64,000 nucleotides of DNA, taken from the NCBI GenBank assembly GCA_016845065.1, contig JAERTG010000142.1, positions 1-64,000 on the forward strand, given 5' to 3'. The stretch is from Fidelibacterota bacterium (GTDB taxonomy: Bacteria > Fidelibacterota > UBA8477 > JABMPR01). The position numbers and the translations under genes are program-made. Each line of letters opens with the position of its first letter. The stretch's first letter is position 1. The notes under the pieces were generated by a model, which ran no database searches, had not been told where the DNA came from, and saw only the letters and a list, made by a program, of their open reading frames with translations. This document shows, in pieces, positions 45,458 to 56,886 of this stretch.

Positions 45458-48400
45458 TTACTTCAGGAAAAGCATCTTGATTACTTCTGTATCATGTCCA
45501 GCATTCAGCCGACTGAGGTATAGCCCGGTGGCAACAACTTGACCAGCGTCATTTGTACCATCCCAGTTGTACTGATACCAACCTGCAGACTTTGCCCCTG
45601 AGAATAGCGTTTTGATCAGATTACCCTGAACATCATAAATATTCAGAGAGAGATCGGAGGTCTCAGGAAGCCCAAAACTTATTGTAGTGGTTGGATTAAA
45701 GGGATTGGGAAAATTTTGGTCAAGCACAAAATCGTCAGGTAATATCTCATTGATAATGGAGACTGTTGTGACAGATATTTCCTCACTGAATCCACCCTCA
45801 TTTCCATGAATATCCTGAGCGGATATCTGGTAGAAATAGGTCTCATCCAGACTCACATCCACATCTATGAAAGTTGTTGTGTTGCTCTCACCAATCATAG
45901 ATTGCGAATCAGGTACAAAACCTGATGTCAAGTCTCGGTAGATTTTATAATGACTCAGATCATCATCAGTAACTGTATTCCAGGTCAAATAAATCTGTCC
46001 CTCCTCGTTGAAAACGGCCATTGGACCCATGGGGACACCGGGATATATGTTGTCAACGGAGTATCCAGAATCGATCTCTGACTCATAGAGAATGGTGATT
46101 GCTGGTGGATGGGCAGAAATCATAAACCTACTCCAGAAGATTCCATTGTCTGTGGAATCACCGTTGGTGGGAGCAAGAAAGGTGTATTCATCAGTCTGGA
46201 TGGCTGGGACGGTAGCCAAAATATCCCAATCTTCCTGACTGTCATCATGACCCCATACTTGATAATAGCTAATACCAGCGGAATCATCCAGAGCACTGGC
46301 TGACCAGGAAACAAAAACCCAGCCACCTTGGTCTTCTGGAACATCTGAAATGGATGTGATCATGGGGCTGTTTGAAGGGAATACTTCGATGTAGTCAGTC
46401 TTCGTTATTGCATCAGTCCCAAGACTATTTGTTATGGCCAACGTCACTGAATAAACTCCTGAAGTCTGATATACCCATTGTGGGTTTTGCTGCTCAGAAT
46501 CTATGCTCCCATTGTTATCAAAATCCCATGCCCAGGATAGACTGTCCCCTTGCGATTGATCAATAAAATGTACCGTAAGAGGAGCTTCTCCAGAAGTTAT
46601 GTCAGCCTCAAATTCAGCTGTAAAAGGTAAATATCCAACACCACTTAATTCAATGGTGGAAGGTGCATCACCTAAAAAGTTAGCACTCCACAATAAAAGT
46701 TCAGCCGTAATTGAATCACCTGTAGTCGGATCAAACTGGATGGTGAAACTTGCGTAGGAGAAAGGCTCAACCGTAAGTGGAAATATGCTGGATTGATCGA
46801 TTAAGCTAAAATCTGGATGACTGAACGATGCACTATCCAGGATAATAGCTTCCTCGCGGAAATTGTACAATTTCCAATCGATTGTTTGTTCACGGACGTC
46901 AACAGTACCAAAATCGTGGCTATTGAAATTTGCAGCTAATCCATTCCCACTATATGCACCCATATCCGCAAGTGACTCATCATTGTCTAAATAAACCACA
47001 TCAGGATTTCCAGCATCGATGCAAGGTGATCCAGACTGAAGTTGATAATTATCGTTAGCTGAATCCATGAATAGTGGATCTGCATCGATATTTCCCTCTA
47101 ACCAATCAACTCCACCATAAACACCAGCCTCACCACCTTCAACATCTGAGTAAACGATGGACGAAGGAAGCGCGCTGGCAACGTTCTCAAGTCCACCATT
47201 GTCCCATACAATTGAATTTTGCAAACTCATGTCGCCAGACATATCAAGGCCTCCTCCTCGACCGGAACCAACAAAAGTATTGTTACTGATTGTTATTCCC
47301 GAGAGTAAACCACTTGAATTGGCGATAAGTAGCCCTGCACCATTGCCCCACGCATTTTCAACACCGGCAATATTATTGAGTACCATTGAGTTAGTCATAT
47401 AAATGCTAGAGGACCAGCTATGCAAAGCACCACCCCCGTAGCTGGCATAATTGCCATTGAATTCAACGCTATTCAGCCACAGTTGGGAACTATTTATGGA
47501 ATAAATCCCTCCTCCTCCGTAGGAAGACCACTCGTCGGACTCATCTACTGCTAAATTGTTGCTAATGATCACGTCCGATAGTTGCATCTCTGCATTCATA
47601 CAAAAAATCCCACCACCATCCTGGACACTACTATTGCCATCTATGAGGACATTTTCAAGCACCGCCACGACATTATCCCTTAGAAATATTCCACCACCGC
47701 CATCATGCCAATATTGGGTTGTGTCTACCGAATTACTTGCAACAGTACTGTTTCGGATTACCAGCTCAACTCCTCCAACTGAACCGTAGCAGTGTATACC
47801 ACCCCCACTTGAAGCTGAATTCTCACTCACTACAACATTATCTGATAAATGAAGTGAAGATTCATCCCAGCAATAAATACCACCGCCTTCATTGGCCGAA
47901 TTACCTGCAATGTTCGCATTGGATATCTCTACATCAGAATCGTAGGATATATAGACACCACCCCCAGACCAAACCGCCTCATTCCCAGTAATTGAAGCAT
48001 TATTCAGGGTTACGTAGGAATGAGATATAAAAACTCCGCCCCCCAGAGCCCCCCAACCTGCGTCATTATTAGCAGTGTTATTTGTTGCAGTAAAATTGGC
48101 GAAGTTTCGAGGTGTTTGATTGTGGGCAACTTCCCAGAAGTATAGCCCTCCTCCCTCGCGAGCGTCATTGTTTTCTATGATCAAATTTTCTGTTGAACTT
48201 CCTCCAGTCCATGAGCTATTCCAACTGCAATAAATACCACCACCTGTACCAACTGCGGTATTTCCACGAACTATCACATTGTCTAGGGTAACATTTCCAC
48301 CAAGGTAGATTCCACCGCCAGAACCAGATGAAGTGTTGTCTTCTATAACAACATTTGTCAGTGTTGCCCTCCCATAAAGTAGTATACCACCACCATTTTC

Positions 48401-48820
48401 GTTGCTGGTTGAGTTGCCAGTTATGATAAGATCACTTAGAACCGGATTAGTTTCCCCAAGGCAGGAAATTCCACCCTGTCCACCAGCAATGGTGAATCCA
48501 GCGAAGATAACAGTCGAATCCACTCCCCATTCAAACGTCACAACTCTGCCAGTGCCCCCTCCATTGATACTGGTTTGGTATATATCTAAAGTATCACCTG
48601 TGATGATAAACATCGAACCAACGACCAAGTTTTGGACACTACTATTTAGAACCAAATTTTCCTCATATACTCCGGGAGAAACCAGGAGTGTATCTTGCCA
48701 TACAAAGTTGTCCAGGGCGGATTGAATATTGTCATAATCTCCTGGCACATATGCGATTGATGCCCAGCTAAGATTTGCGAGTATTAAAACTAAATTTGTT
48801 TTTGTGATAAACTTAATCAT
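45458..48820 (-). CDS. 1120-aa secreted beta-helix protein with PKD domain, Fn3-like segments and sorting domain
   Basis: Many NxxxGxGGGIY repeats; ADITSGEAPLTVHFIDQSQGDSLSWAWDFDNNGSIDSEQQNP (PKD); NPFNPTTTISFGLPE. Confidence 0.87.
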   Translation of the reverse strand: MIKFITKTNLVLILANLSWASIAYVPGDYDNIQSALDNFVWQDTLLVSPGVYEENLVLNSSVQNLVVGSMFIITGDTLDIYQTSINGGGTGRVVTFEWGVDSTVIFAGFTIAGGQGGISCLGETNPVLSDLIITGNSTSNENGGGILLYGRATLTNVVIEDNTSSGSGGGIYLGGNVTLDNVIVRGNTAVGTGGGIYCSWNSSWTGGSSTENLIIENNDAREGGGLYFWEVAHNQTPRNFANFTATNNTANNDAGWGALGGGVFISHSYVTLNNASITGNEAVWSGGGVYISYDSDVEISNANIAGNSANEGGGIYCWDESSLHLSDNVVVSENSASSGGGIHCYGSVGGVELVIRNSTVASNSVDTTQYWHDGGGGIFLRDNVVAVLENVLIDGNSSVQDGGGIFCMNAEMQLSDVIISNNLAVDESDEWSSYGGGGIYSINSSQLWLNSVEFNGNYASYGGGALHSWSSSIYMTNSMVLNNIAGVENAWGNGAGLLIANSSGLLSGITISNNTFVGSGRGGGLDMSGDMSLQNSIVWDNGGLENVASALPSSIVYSDVEGGEAGVYGGVDWLEGNIDADPLFMDSANDNYQLQSGSPCIDAGNPDVVYLDNDESLADMGAYSGNGLAANFNSHDFGTVDVREQTIDWKLYNFREEAIILDSASFSHPDFSLIDQSSIFPLTVEPFSYASFTIQFDPTTGDSITAELLLWSANFLGDAPSTIELSGVGYLPFTAEFEADITSGEAPLTVHFIDQSQGDSLSWAWDFDNNGSIDSEQQNPQWVYQTSGVYSVTLAITNSLGTDAITKTDYIEVFPSNSPMITSISDVPEDQGGWVFVSWSASALDDSAGISYYQVWGHDDSQEDWDILATVPAIQTDEYTFLAPTNGDSTDNGIFWSRFMISAHPPAITILYESEIDSGYSVDNIYPGVPMGPMAVFNEEGQIYLTWNTVTDDDLSHYKIYRDLTSGFVPDSQSMIGESNTTTFIDVDVSLDETYFYQISAQDIHGNEGGFSEEISVTTVSIINEILPDDFVLDQNFPNPFNPTTTISFGLPETSDLSLNIYDVQGNLIKTLFSGAKSAGWYQYNWDGTNDAGQVVATGLYLSRLNAGHDTEVIKMLFLK

Positions 48821-48885
48821 ATCAGAACCTCACTTATATTTGCCTTCATCACTCCCATTTTGAGCTGTTGAGATATCATAGATAA

Positions 48886-51800
48886 CTATTTCAGAAGGAT
48901 CATCTTACGTGTTCTGGAGAACTGATCAGTATGCAGCCGATATACGTAAATTCCGGATCCCACGGTTTTGCCGTGATTGCCAATCCCATTCCAGAACGTT
49001 GTTTTATATCCTGGATCCTGGATTTCATCTACCAATGTCTTTATTTCACGTCCATTAAGGTCATATACAACCAATTGAACCCAGCTCTGCTGTGGTAAAT
49101 CGTAATTCAGAATAGTAACGGGATTGAAGGGGTTGGGATAATTCTGATGCAGTGCAAATACTTCAGGTATCGCATGGGGGTCAATTGAAACAATCATTGC
49201 TGAGAGCTCCTCGCTCGACTCACTCTCGTTCCCATGTGCATCGACAGCTGTTAGTTGATAATAGTAGTTTACATCATCGTCAATCAAGGAATCAGTGAAG
49301 CCGGTTGCATTAAGTTCAGCGAAGGGATCTAAAACAATGAGATCAAAATTTTCCTCCAGACTTCGATATAACCTGAAGTATTGAAAATCCTCATCAACTG
49401 GTTCATCCCACGCAAAATCCAGGTGATTTTCTGACGATATTTCAAATACAAACCCTGTTGGTATGGCAGGAGCCAGATTATCCACAGAATAACCCTGAAG
49501 CATTTCGGATTCATAATAAACTTCTGGATCGTTAGTATGAGCAGTAACCATAAATTCCGTCCAGGATATTCCTGAATCGCTGGAATCTCCAAGGGTGTGC
49601 GCTGTGAAATAATAGGTTTGTACCTCGAGAGCAGGAACATCACCTAATGATACCCAGCCGCTATCTGATACAAACTCCCATACCCCATAATTGGTAATCC
49701 CGCCCATAGCATCCAAGCCGCTAGCATCCCACTGCAACTCTACCCAACCGCCCTGATCGTAAGGAACATCCTGAATTGATGTCAACCGGGGTGTTGGATC
49801 AATAACACTGGCCATCAAGGGTACAATGACATTGCCTCCATTACTCTCGACATTCAAATTAGTTGAGAAATCACCTGCAGAATCAGCGAGAAAGGTTACT
49901 TCCAGCATTATCGTATCTGCAGGTATTATCGCAAAGCTGGCTGTATCAACCTCAAAACTGCTTGAATCGTCCCCACTTGAATGAATCGAAAGCACCTGTA
50001 GGTCAGCTGTTCCCGTATTTGTTAGCGAGATATAATCAGAGGCGGACTCCGTAATGAGAAGTTGCCCCATATCCACGTGATCTGTTAATAGAGTTAAAAC
50101 ACCTATGGGTGGATACTCACCAGCACCCACCAGGTTTATCGATGCGGACCCAGCATCACTTTCAATATGCAAAAGAGCTTGATAAGCCACTGCAGAATCA
50201 GGTGTAAATTCGATCTCCAAGAAAGCACTATCCCCTGGTGATAGGGAAAAACCAGTAGTTTCCACGTTGAAACTATTAGAGTCCACCCCTCCTATATTGA
50301 TAGTTGACACCTCTAAATCTGAGAGGCCTTCATTGTAAATGATTAACTCTTGAATCGCGCTCTGTTCTAGATAGGTATTACCAAAATCTATTAAATCGGT
50401 TGATATATCAAATACAGCAGGACCAAAAGGTGGATCAATTATTCGAGTTGGATCATCTGAGGCCATCGTATCGTCAGCTCCCAGTGTTGCATTGTGAACA
50501 GAAACATTGGTTTGGCTATCAAACGCCCTCTGTCCAGATTCCTTATTGAATTTCCAATACCCGATGAAGCCACTCTCATCACCCACCAATTCACTTTGAT
50601 AATTGTCTAGAATATCGATCTGTGACCGAGCTATGTTCCATATCCTGATTTCATCCATCATTCCGGCAAATTCGCTGGTGGAGTTATGTCTGCCAAAATC
50701 GAGCTGACCCGTCAGCACAGGGGTTGTACCTGGGTCATTGAACATTGATAGCGTCTGATCTATTCCATTCACATATACTTTAGCATCTCCGGCAGCTGTT
50801 CCCGATTTTACAAATGCCAGATGTACCCATTCACTAACAGTAGTTGAAACAGATCCAAAATCACCGGCTACCAGATTGCTGCCTGCACCAGTCCGAAATT
50901 GTGGACTGCCCTGGCTTGTTACCAGGAAATAGAAAAGATTGTCATTTGCACCACCCATTAGGTGGCCAAAACCGAGACCGGGGTGATCCAGTTTTACCCA
51001 AAGTTCAACTGTGAACGTATCCAATTCAGAAAATATTTGAAGTCCATCGTTGATGCTACAGAAGTCCTCAGATCCATCAAAGGCGAGCTGACGGTTCTGG
51101 TCAGAGGCTGCTACCCCGTTTCCTGACAAACTGACGCTGCCATTACCACCATCGCTTTCCACATCTAATTGGGCGGTAAACTCACCCAGGTCGTCAGGCA
51201 TGAATTCCACATATAGAATTGCACTATCACCTGGAGACAGGCTGAATGTTGATTCATCCACACCAAAGTTTGTTGGGTCAGTACCACTAATAGCTATTGA
51301 AGTAATGTTTAAATCGGCCGATCCTGCATTCATAATGATTGCGGTCTGTGTGGAAAATCCACCGATTAGATTGACACCATAGGTTATGGACAAGGGCGAC
51401 AGATGCAGTAGTGGGACAGCTTCAACAATGTCTGATCCCCACCAGGGTCTAAAATCATCATAGTCTGAATTTGTAGTAATGTTTGTTTGATTGCTACCAT
51501 CACTATCCATCACAAACACTTGATTATCTCCGTTCAAGTTAGAACTATAGGCGATCTGAGTACCATCCGGCGACCAAGATGGGAATGCTTCTGAGAAACC
51601 AGAATTATTTGACAAATTGACCAGATTTGAGCCATCGAGATCAATTTTCCAAACATTCCAAAATGTTGCTGAGGAGGACGTTTTGGAATGGAAAATGAGC
51701 TGGGTGCCATCTGGTGACCAACTCGGATTTTCTTCCCAGGCAATTGATGTGTTGGTCAAGTTGACCTTATTTGCTCCGTCAGCTGCATCCATCAACCAGA

Positions 51801-52323
51801 TATTGGAGTTACCACCATTGTCAGATCGATAAGCTAATTGAGTACCATCTGGCGACCATACGGCTCCATAACACCAACCCTCGTATCCAGAAACACCTGT
51901 AAGTCTGGTTTGATTACTGCCATCAGCATCCATGATGAATACTTCTGTTCGTCCATGTTGATAATTGAAGTATGAAATTTTGCTGTCATCTGGTGAATAC
52001 ACCGCACCCTGATCACCGAAGGTATTGTTGGTCAATTGAATTACATTTGATCCATCGGCATCCATGACATAGATTTCTTCGTCACCATCCCTATTTGAGT
52101 TAAACAGAATTTTAGATCCATCAGATGAAAGACTCGGGTAATAGTCTGAATTACCATTGTTAGTGAGGTTGACTTGATTTGAACCATCTGAGTCCATGGA
52201 GTATATTTCGTTATTCCCATCCCTGTCGGACATAAAGACAATTTTAGCGTCAATTGGCTGAAGGCAAAGTGTGAGAATAATTATTCCGCGAGTTATGGAA
52301 TTATTGAATGATTTCCTGAACAT
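48886..52323 (-). CDS. 1145-aa secreted protein: TolB/PD40-like propeller, choice-of-anchor-D-like and LamG-like domains, sorting domain
   Basis: [41 protein letters not shown] repeats; [18 protein letters not shown]...[25 protein letters not shown]. Confidence 0.87.
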   Translation of the reverse strand: MFRKSFNNSITRGIIILTLCLQPIDAKIVFMSDRDGNNEIYSMDSDGSNQVNLTNNGNSDYYPSLSSDGSKILFNSNRDGDEEIYVMDADGSNVIQLTNNTFGDQGAVYSPDDSKISYFNYQHGRTEVFIMDADGSNQTRLTGVSGYEGWCYGAVWSPDGTQLAYRSDNGGNSNIWLMDAADGANKVNLTNTSIAWEENPSWSPDGTQLIFHSKTSSSATFWNVWKIDLDGSNLVNLSNNSGFSEAFPSWSPDGTQIAYSSNLNGDNQVFVMDSDGSNQTNITTNSDYDDFRPWWGSDIVEAVPLLHLSPLSITYGVNLIGGFSTQTAIIMNAGSADLNITSIAISGTDPTNFGVDESTFSLSPGDSAILYVEFMPDDLGEFTAQLDVESDGGNGSVSLSGNGVAASDQNRQLAFDGSEDFCSINDGLQIFSELDTFTVELWVKLDHPGLGFGHLMGGANDNLFYFLVTSQGSPQFRTGAGSNLVAGDFGSVSTTVSEWVHLAFVKSGTAAGDAKVYVNGIDQTLSMFNDPGTTPVLTGQLDFGRHNSTSEFAGMMDEIRIWNIARSQIDILDNYQSELVGDESGFIGYWKFNKESGQRAFDSQTNVSVHNATLGADDTMASDDPTRIIDPPFGPAVFDISTDLIDFGNTYLEQSAIQELIIYNEGLSDLEVSTINIGGVDSNSFNVETTGFSLSPGDSAFLEIEFTPDSAVAYQALLHIESDAGSASINLVGAGEYPPIGVLTLLTDHVDMGQLLITESASDYISLTNTGTADLQVLSIHSSGDDSSSFEVDTASFAIIPADTIMLEVTFLADSAGDFSTNLNVESNGGNVIVPLMASVIDPTPRLTSIQDVPYDQGGWVELQWDASGLDAMGGITNYGVWEFVSDSGWVSLGDVPALEVQTYYFTAHTLGDSSDSGISWTEFMVTAHTNDPEVYYESEMLQGYSVDNLAPAIPTGFVFEISSENHLDFAWDEPVDEDFQYFRLYRSLEENFDLIVLDPFAELNATGFTDSLIDDDVNYYYQLTAVDAHGNESESSEELSAMIVSIDPHAIPEVFALHQNYPNPFNPVTILNYDLPQQSWVQLVVYDLNGREIKTLVDEIQDPGYKTTFWNGIGNHGKTVGSGIYVYRLHTDQFSRTRKMILLK

Positions 52324-52650
52324 AGGTTCGCCTCCTTGGATAAGCTCCCAACAACTTCTTGATCCTTACGTATGATACTGATTGCTATCAATTTGGATCT
52401 TAAAAACTCAGATTGTTGAGGTGTGAACAGAGAGAGATGTTGTGTGGTAAGGTGAACATCTTCCACATCCGTTTATTCAAAATTGACATATTGCACCTCC
52501 TCAAAAAAAGTTACACCACATCATTTTCAGAATAATCCCACTTCAGAATTGAAATATTTTTTCTAATCTAATCATGAGTGATACTATCACCTATGATTTA
52601 CAACACATTTGACAGTTAAGAATCCTATCACTGTTAGGATTATTTTAAAA

Positions 52651-53292
52651 TTATTTGGTATAGGTATATACCTCCCAGCTAAGTGTGCCTTCAATACTTA
52701 ATTGTTGCCATCCAAGCTGATCTAATAGGCCATGAAGCTCATCCGATGAATGTACAAAAGCCCTGAAGGCATCCCCCTTGATACGCCGAAAAGCATTTTC
52801 GATACTAATAACTATTTTCACAAACCAACGATCCCTGGGAATACTAAAAACATAAAGCATGTTGGCTTTGTTAGCTGTAACCTTTACTAGATTCTCCCAA
52901 TCCGGGTAACAACAGATGACTCGATCAAGAGTAACAATCTGCGAAGCGGGCATACTTGATGACAAATCTACTACATCCCCGTGTATATAATCTACCTGTG
53001 CCCCTCTCCCGTGCTCCAGATCCTGCTCCTGAGCAATATCAATAAAGGCTGAGGAGGCATCAACATGAACAGCTCGATTAATCGTATCTTTAAATAGCTC
53101 ATGATGAAGCACTCCGATACCACCCCCAATATCCAATAACTGAACTTCGTTCAGCCTGGCTCTACGGATGCTTCTGAGCATTATCTCAGTGGTCTTATCT
53201 GGACCTTTATTTAAATATCGCTTGAGGTCACGTCTTGCTTTCTCTGGTCCAAATACTTCTTCAGTAGCATCGCAATGTTCGCAGCAATTCAT
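52651..53292 (-). CDS. Class I SAM-dependent methyltransferase
   Basis: VQLLDIGGGIGVLHHELF, RAVHVDASSAFIDIA, DYIHGDVVDL; N-terminal MNCCEHCDATEEVF. Confidence 0.78.
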   Translation of the reverse strand: MNCCEHCDATEEVFGPEKARRDLKRYLNKGPDKTTEIMLRSIRRARLNEVQLLDIGGGIGVLHHELFKDTINRAVHVDASSAFIDIAQEQDLEHGRGAQVDYIHGDVVDLSSSMPASQIVTLDRVICCYPDWENLVKVTANKANMLYVFSIPRDRWFVKIVISIENAFRRIKGDAFRAFVHSSDELHGLLDQLGWQQLSIEGTLSWEVYTYTK

Positions 53293-53510
53293 GTGAATCC
53301 TTATATTTCAATCTTGGATTACTCAACCTAATCATGATAAGTTATATCTCCTATTGTTTATTTGGACAATGAGGTCATCTAGGATATTGTTGTGATTGAG
53401 TTTAAGTAATGCAGAATAGCCAGAGCTATGAGATTTATTGGGATATTTGTTGAGGTGCGGTTCCTGGTGTTTAAGTCGGTGGTTTGTTCTGAGTCATACC
53501 GTGAACAAAA

Positions 53511-53532
53511 AACACCCTGCTATGAGGGTGTT
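53511..53532 (-). terminator. Rho-independent terminator
   Basis: AACACCCT-gctatg-AGGGTGTT; minus strand followed by TTTTTGTTC. Confidence 0.7.
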
Positions 53533-53566
53533 CTTGTTTGAAATATCAGATCCTTTACTGACTGTT

Positions 53567-56515
53567 CTATTTAAGGTTGATCATCTTCACCGTTTTATTA
53601 AAACCATGGGCATTCAGCTCGCAAAAGTATATCCCTGTACTCACCGGGTTACCAGAATCATCTAAGCCATTCCATGCTACATCATAATACCCTGCAGGTT
53701 GTTCTGCCACGACCAAGCGACGAACCAACTGCCCCTTCACATCATAAACCAACAATGAAACCAGAGAAACCTCAGGCAGAGCATAGCTGATCGTCGTTAT
53801 CGGGTTGAAAGGATTGGGATAGTTTTGCTTCAATTCAAAATGTTTGGGAAGTTGTGAGCTCTCATCATCAATTCCCACATAACCCAATAACAAGCCTGTA
53901 CCCTCCCAGAAGGGTATGTTTTCATTATTGATAGAAATATTGAAGTAGAGAGGTGTTCCCTCAACGCAATCTGCTGCAGTGTTTAGCGCAAGATATGAAT
54001 ATGTGCTGCCTACTGCCCCTGGTCCCATGTCTTCGACTAATGAGTATGATTCACCAGAAACAAAGATTGTATTTGAGTCAGCTGGTGCAATCCTAACCGA
54101 AACATCCTCAATGCTGTTCAAACCTATATTCCTCACGCTCAAATTAAAAAATATGCGAGTATTGGGAGGAATGGCTCCACCAGCAGGATGAAGTTGTTCC
54201 ACTGATTCAAAGACTATGGGTCCGCGATTGGTAAAATCATTGAAATCCTGGAAATAGAAACCTGTCTCAGTCTCTAAATTCTGAATATCGATCCCCAATT
54301 TATATATCCCTAAGGTATCAGGCATTTCAAGATAATTTCCCCAGATATTGTCTTGGGCAAGACTATCACCATGTAATCCGTCGTCAAATAAAGTAAATTC
54401 ACCCACCGGTTCGTGGTCTTGAGTTGTAATTCTCACCGTATTATCAAATGGAAAATTATGTGGATTTGAGATGACTGTATTGAACTGAATTGAATCGTGA
54501 TTCAAATATGTTATGTATTTGTTTCTTGGTCTTACTCGTGGAAGCATTTGCTTCTTTAACCATTCAAAGAGAAAGAAATTATCATAAGCATGTTTAACAA
54601 TGTTATGACCAGCCCCTTCGAATTCCGAGTATACGATCCTGGCTCCGCTGTTTATTGCGTTGAGCAGTTGAGTATCCGTGGAGTCTTCAGCATATACGGT
54701 GGTCAGACCAGTACTTTCATAGTATTCAATCCTGCTTTCTGTTTGCCAGCCATCCTCTGAACCATTGTTTAACCAGGTAGGTGTATACTTGGTAGCACCA
54801 AATGAGCCTGTAATTGTGCTCAAACTGATTGCTGCTGCAAACAGATCTTGATCATGACTCAACATTCGCCAAACTCCCCCACCTCCATTTGACCATCCCG
54901 TGATCATTATCCGCGACGTATCAACAGGGTACTCTTCTATTGCTGACCTGATTATTTCATATGCAGTGGCTATAGTGGTAGAGGACCACCCCAAAGTTGG
55001 CGATTGAGGGACAATAGTAAATTCATTATAACCATAGTGCTCAGCATTTACCCTCCAAGCTAGGCCTTCATATAATTGACCCTCATTATCAGTTCCCCAC
55101 TGATCTGCCCCGTGTAGGACAATACTCAGAGGATATACAATGGTGCTATCATAATCCAGTGGTAGCGCGAATCGATAGTGCATGTCCTCGTGGACTCCAT
55201 ATTGAAAATTTTCCTGGACTAAATAGGGAGTGACTTCCACCTCCATCGTGTCATTCCCACCATAGGCACCCATATCAGCTCGTAGATCTCCCATAGCTGG
55301 CCATAAGGGAATTCCGGGATTGGCCGGGTCTGATACATCATTAAATTCAGGTTCAGCTGCTCCTGCATCGATGGCTGGACTCATTGTATCCAAGTGATAT
55401 TCTGCGTCAATAAAAAGAGGGTCAAGCTGTAAATTTCCAATTCCCGGGAAATACTCCTGAGTAATGGAATAGCCCAATTCCAAATTTCCCCTATAATAAA
55501 TATCGGGTTGGACAGGAGCAGTATTGCCCCAGATAATGTTGTTTATTCCTGAACAATGTCCATTGGTCAAATACATGCCTCCCCCCGTTTCAGAGGCCTG
55601 ATTTTCGGCTATGGTGTTATTAATCAGTCGAAAGTTAAAACCAACCTCACTACCCCAGGCGACGATTCCTCCGCCCTTAGGTGCCTGGTTGCCAATAATT
55701 AAGTTTCTCCTCAGGATTGGATATTGACCATAAAGGAAAATTCCTCCACCTCCAGTGATGTAATCTATGGGATTAACTGCGGAAACAGTATTTGCATTAA
55801 TAATATTCTCACTAAGTACTACATCCCTGACATTGAACAGAGATACTCCTCCGCCTATCACAGTTGAATGCCCACTAATGGAATTATTGGAAATTGTGTT
55901 TTTCGAAACAAGGGCAGTTCCATATCCAGAGATTGAAAGGCCTCCCCCAAAGATTAAATCTGCGCCATCAAGGGAGTTATGGTAAATTAGATTGTTTTTT
56001 ATGACAACGGTTCCAACATTCTCATCTTCTTCATAATGAGTGAAAACAAAAACTCCCCCACCGTAGACAGTTGTACTGCTCTGTACATGATTGTGAATGA
56101 CACGGTTATTGGTGATTTTCGCCCCACCAGTAATAGATATCCCACCTCCTGCATGAATATTCAAGTCGGGCTGTAGACTGCCACGTCCACCCGTAATTGT
56201 AAAGCCATTCAGAACTGCGCTTGTGTCTAATCGTGAAGTAATCGTGACAACAGAAGCATTCGATGTGCTTCCGTCGATAATGGTGTTGCTGATATGTGAT
56301 GTATCCTGATCTAGAACCAGATGGCTGGATAGAAAGATGGCCTTGCCATCAAAATTTATGTTCTCCAAATAGTTGCCTGGTGCCACCAGCACCGTATCCC
56401 CATCGACAGCTCCATCGATACCTGTTTGTATGCTGAGCGAATCCGCAGGAACATGAATCGTTGTGGCAAATAGTCCTGATACGATCATCGGGATGAGTAA
56501 AAGTCTGTATTTCAT
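53567..56515 (-). CDS. Secreted beta-helix / alpha-beta-hydrolase (esterase-like) fusion with sorting domain
   Basis: IHVPADSLSIQTGIDGAVDGDTVLVAPGNY and GGGV/GGGI repeats; LSIVLHGADQWGTDNEGQ...MITGWSNGGGGVWRMLSHDQDLFAAAISLS (GxSxG nucleophile elbow); NPFNPITTISYALPE. Confidence 0.85.
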   Translation of the reverse strand: MKYRLLLIPMIVSGLFATTIHVPADSLSIQTGIDGAVDGDTVLVAPGNYLENINFDGKAIFLSSHLVLDQDTSHISNTIIDGSTSNASVVTITSRLDTSAVLNGFTITGGRGSLQPDLNIHAGGGISITGGAKITNNRVIHNHVQSSTTVYGGGVFVFTHYEEDENVGTVVIKNNLIYHNSLDGADLIFGGGLSISGYGTALVSKNTISNNSISGHSTVIGGGVSLFNVRDVVLSENIINANTVSAVNPIDYITGGGGIFLYGQYPILRRNLIIGNQAPKGGGIVAWGSEVGFNFRLINNTIAENQASETGGGMYLTNGHCSGINNIIWGNTAPVQPDIYYRGNLELGYSITQEYFPGIGNLQLDPLFIDAEYHLDTMSPAIDAGAAEPEFNDVSDPANPGIPLWPAMGDLRADMGAYGGNDTMEVEVTPYLVQENFQYGVHEDMHYRFALPLDYDSTIVYPLSIVLHGADQWGTDNEGQLYEGLAWRVNAEHYGYNEFTIVPQSPTLGWSSTTIATAYEIIRSAIEEYPVDTSRIMITGWSNGGGGVWRMLSHDQDLFAAAISLSTITGSFGATKYTPTWLNNGSEDGWQTESRIEYYESTGLTTVYAEDSTDTQLLNAINSGARIVYSEFEGAGHNIVKHAYDNFFLFEWLKKQMLPRVRPRNKYITYLNHDSIQFNTVISNPHNFPFDNTVRITTQDHEPVGEFTLFDDGLHGDSLAQDNIWGNYLEMPDTLGIYKLGIDIQNLETETGFYFQDFNDFTNRGPIVFESVEQLHPAGGAIPPNTRIFFNLSVRNIGLNSIEDVSVRIAPADSNTIFVSGESYSLVEDMGPGAVGSTYSYLALNTAADCVEGTPLYFNISINNENIPFWEGTGLLLGYVGIDDESSQLPKHFELKQNYPNPFNPITTISYALPEVSLVSLLVYDVKGQLVRRLVVAEQPAGYYDVAWNGLDDSGNPVSTGIYFCELNAHGFNKTVKMINLK

Positions 56516-56634
56516 AATTGTCCCCTCTCTTACAGTTTGACAACTTCAAAGACCATTCAATAGATATGGATTGTCCCCCTACGGAAAGCCTCATCATAGT
56601 TCAGAAGATATGAACTTACCTAATTCTTGACTAA

Positions 56635-56672
56635 CACAGATGGAACCAATCCTTGCACGGATGGAACATTTT
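56635..56672 (-). repeat. 40-bp upstream element, copy 3
   Basis: cacagatggaaccaatccttgcacggatggaacattt. Confidence 0.85.
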
Positions 56673-56886
56673 GCTGATTTTTGCATCTTTATCCCTAAAT
56701 TTATAAAGCAGTAGGTTTAAGCAAATAACCCCATGACTTCTCAGTAGGCTTGAAATTCACTTCCTGCATTTACTTAATTATATAATACACTGTGTTACAG
56801 TCATTTACAGGATACAGCTAGAGTAGCTTTTGTTCCCCCTGGTGTTATATTCCACCCATCCACATCAGGACTTCAGGATTAGAATT

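Noticed and set aside
45458-48820. Repeated codon patterns and GGTGGTGG-like stretches suggesting DNA repeats or a CRISPR-like array
   Set aside because: They encode degenerate beta-helix protein repeats (NxxxGxGGGIY), not identical direct repeats with spacers.
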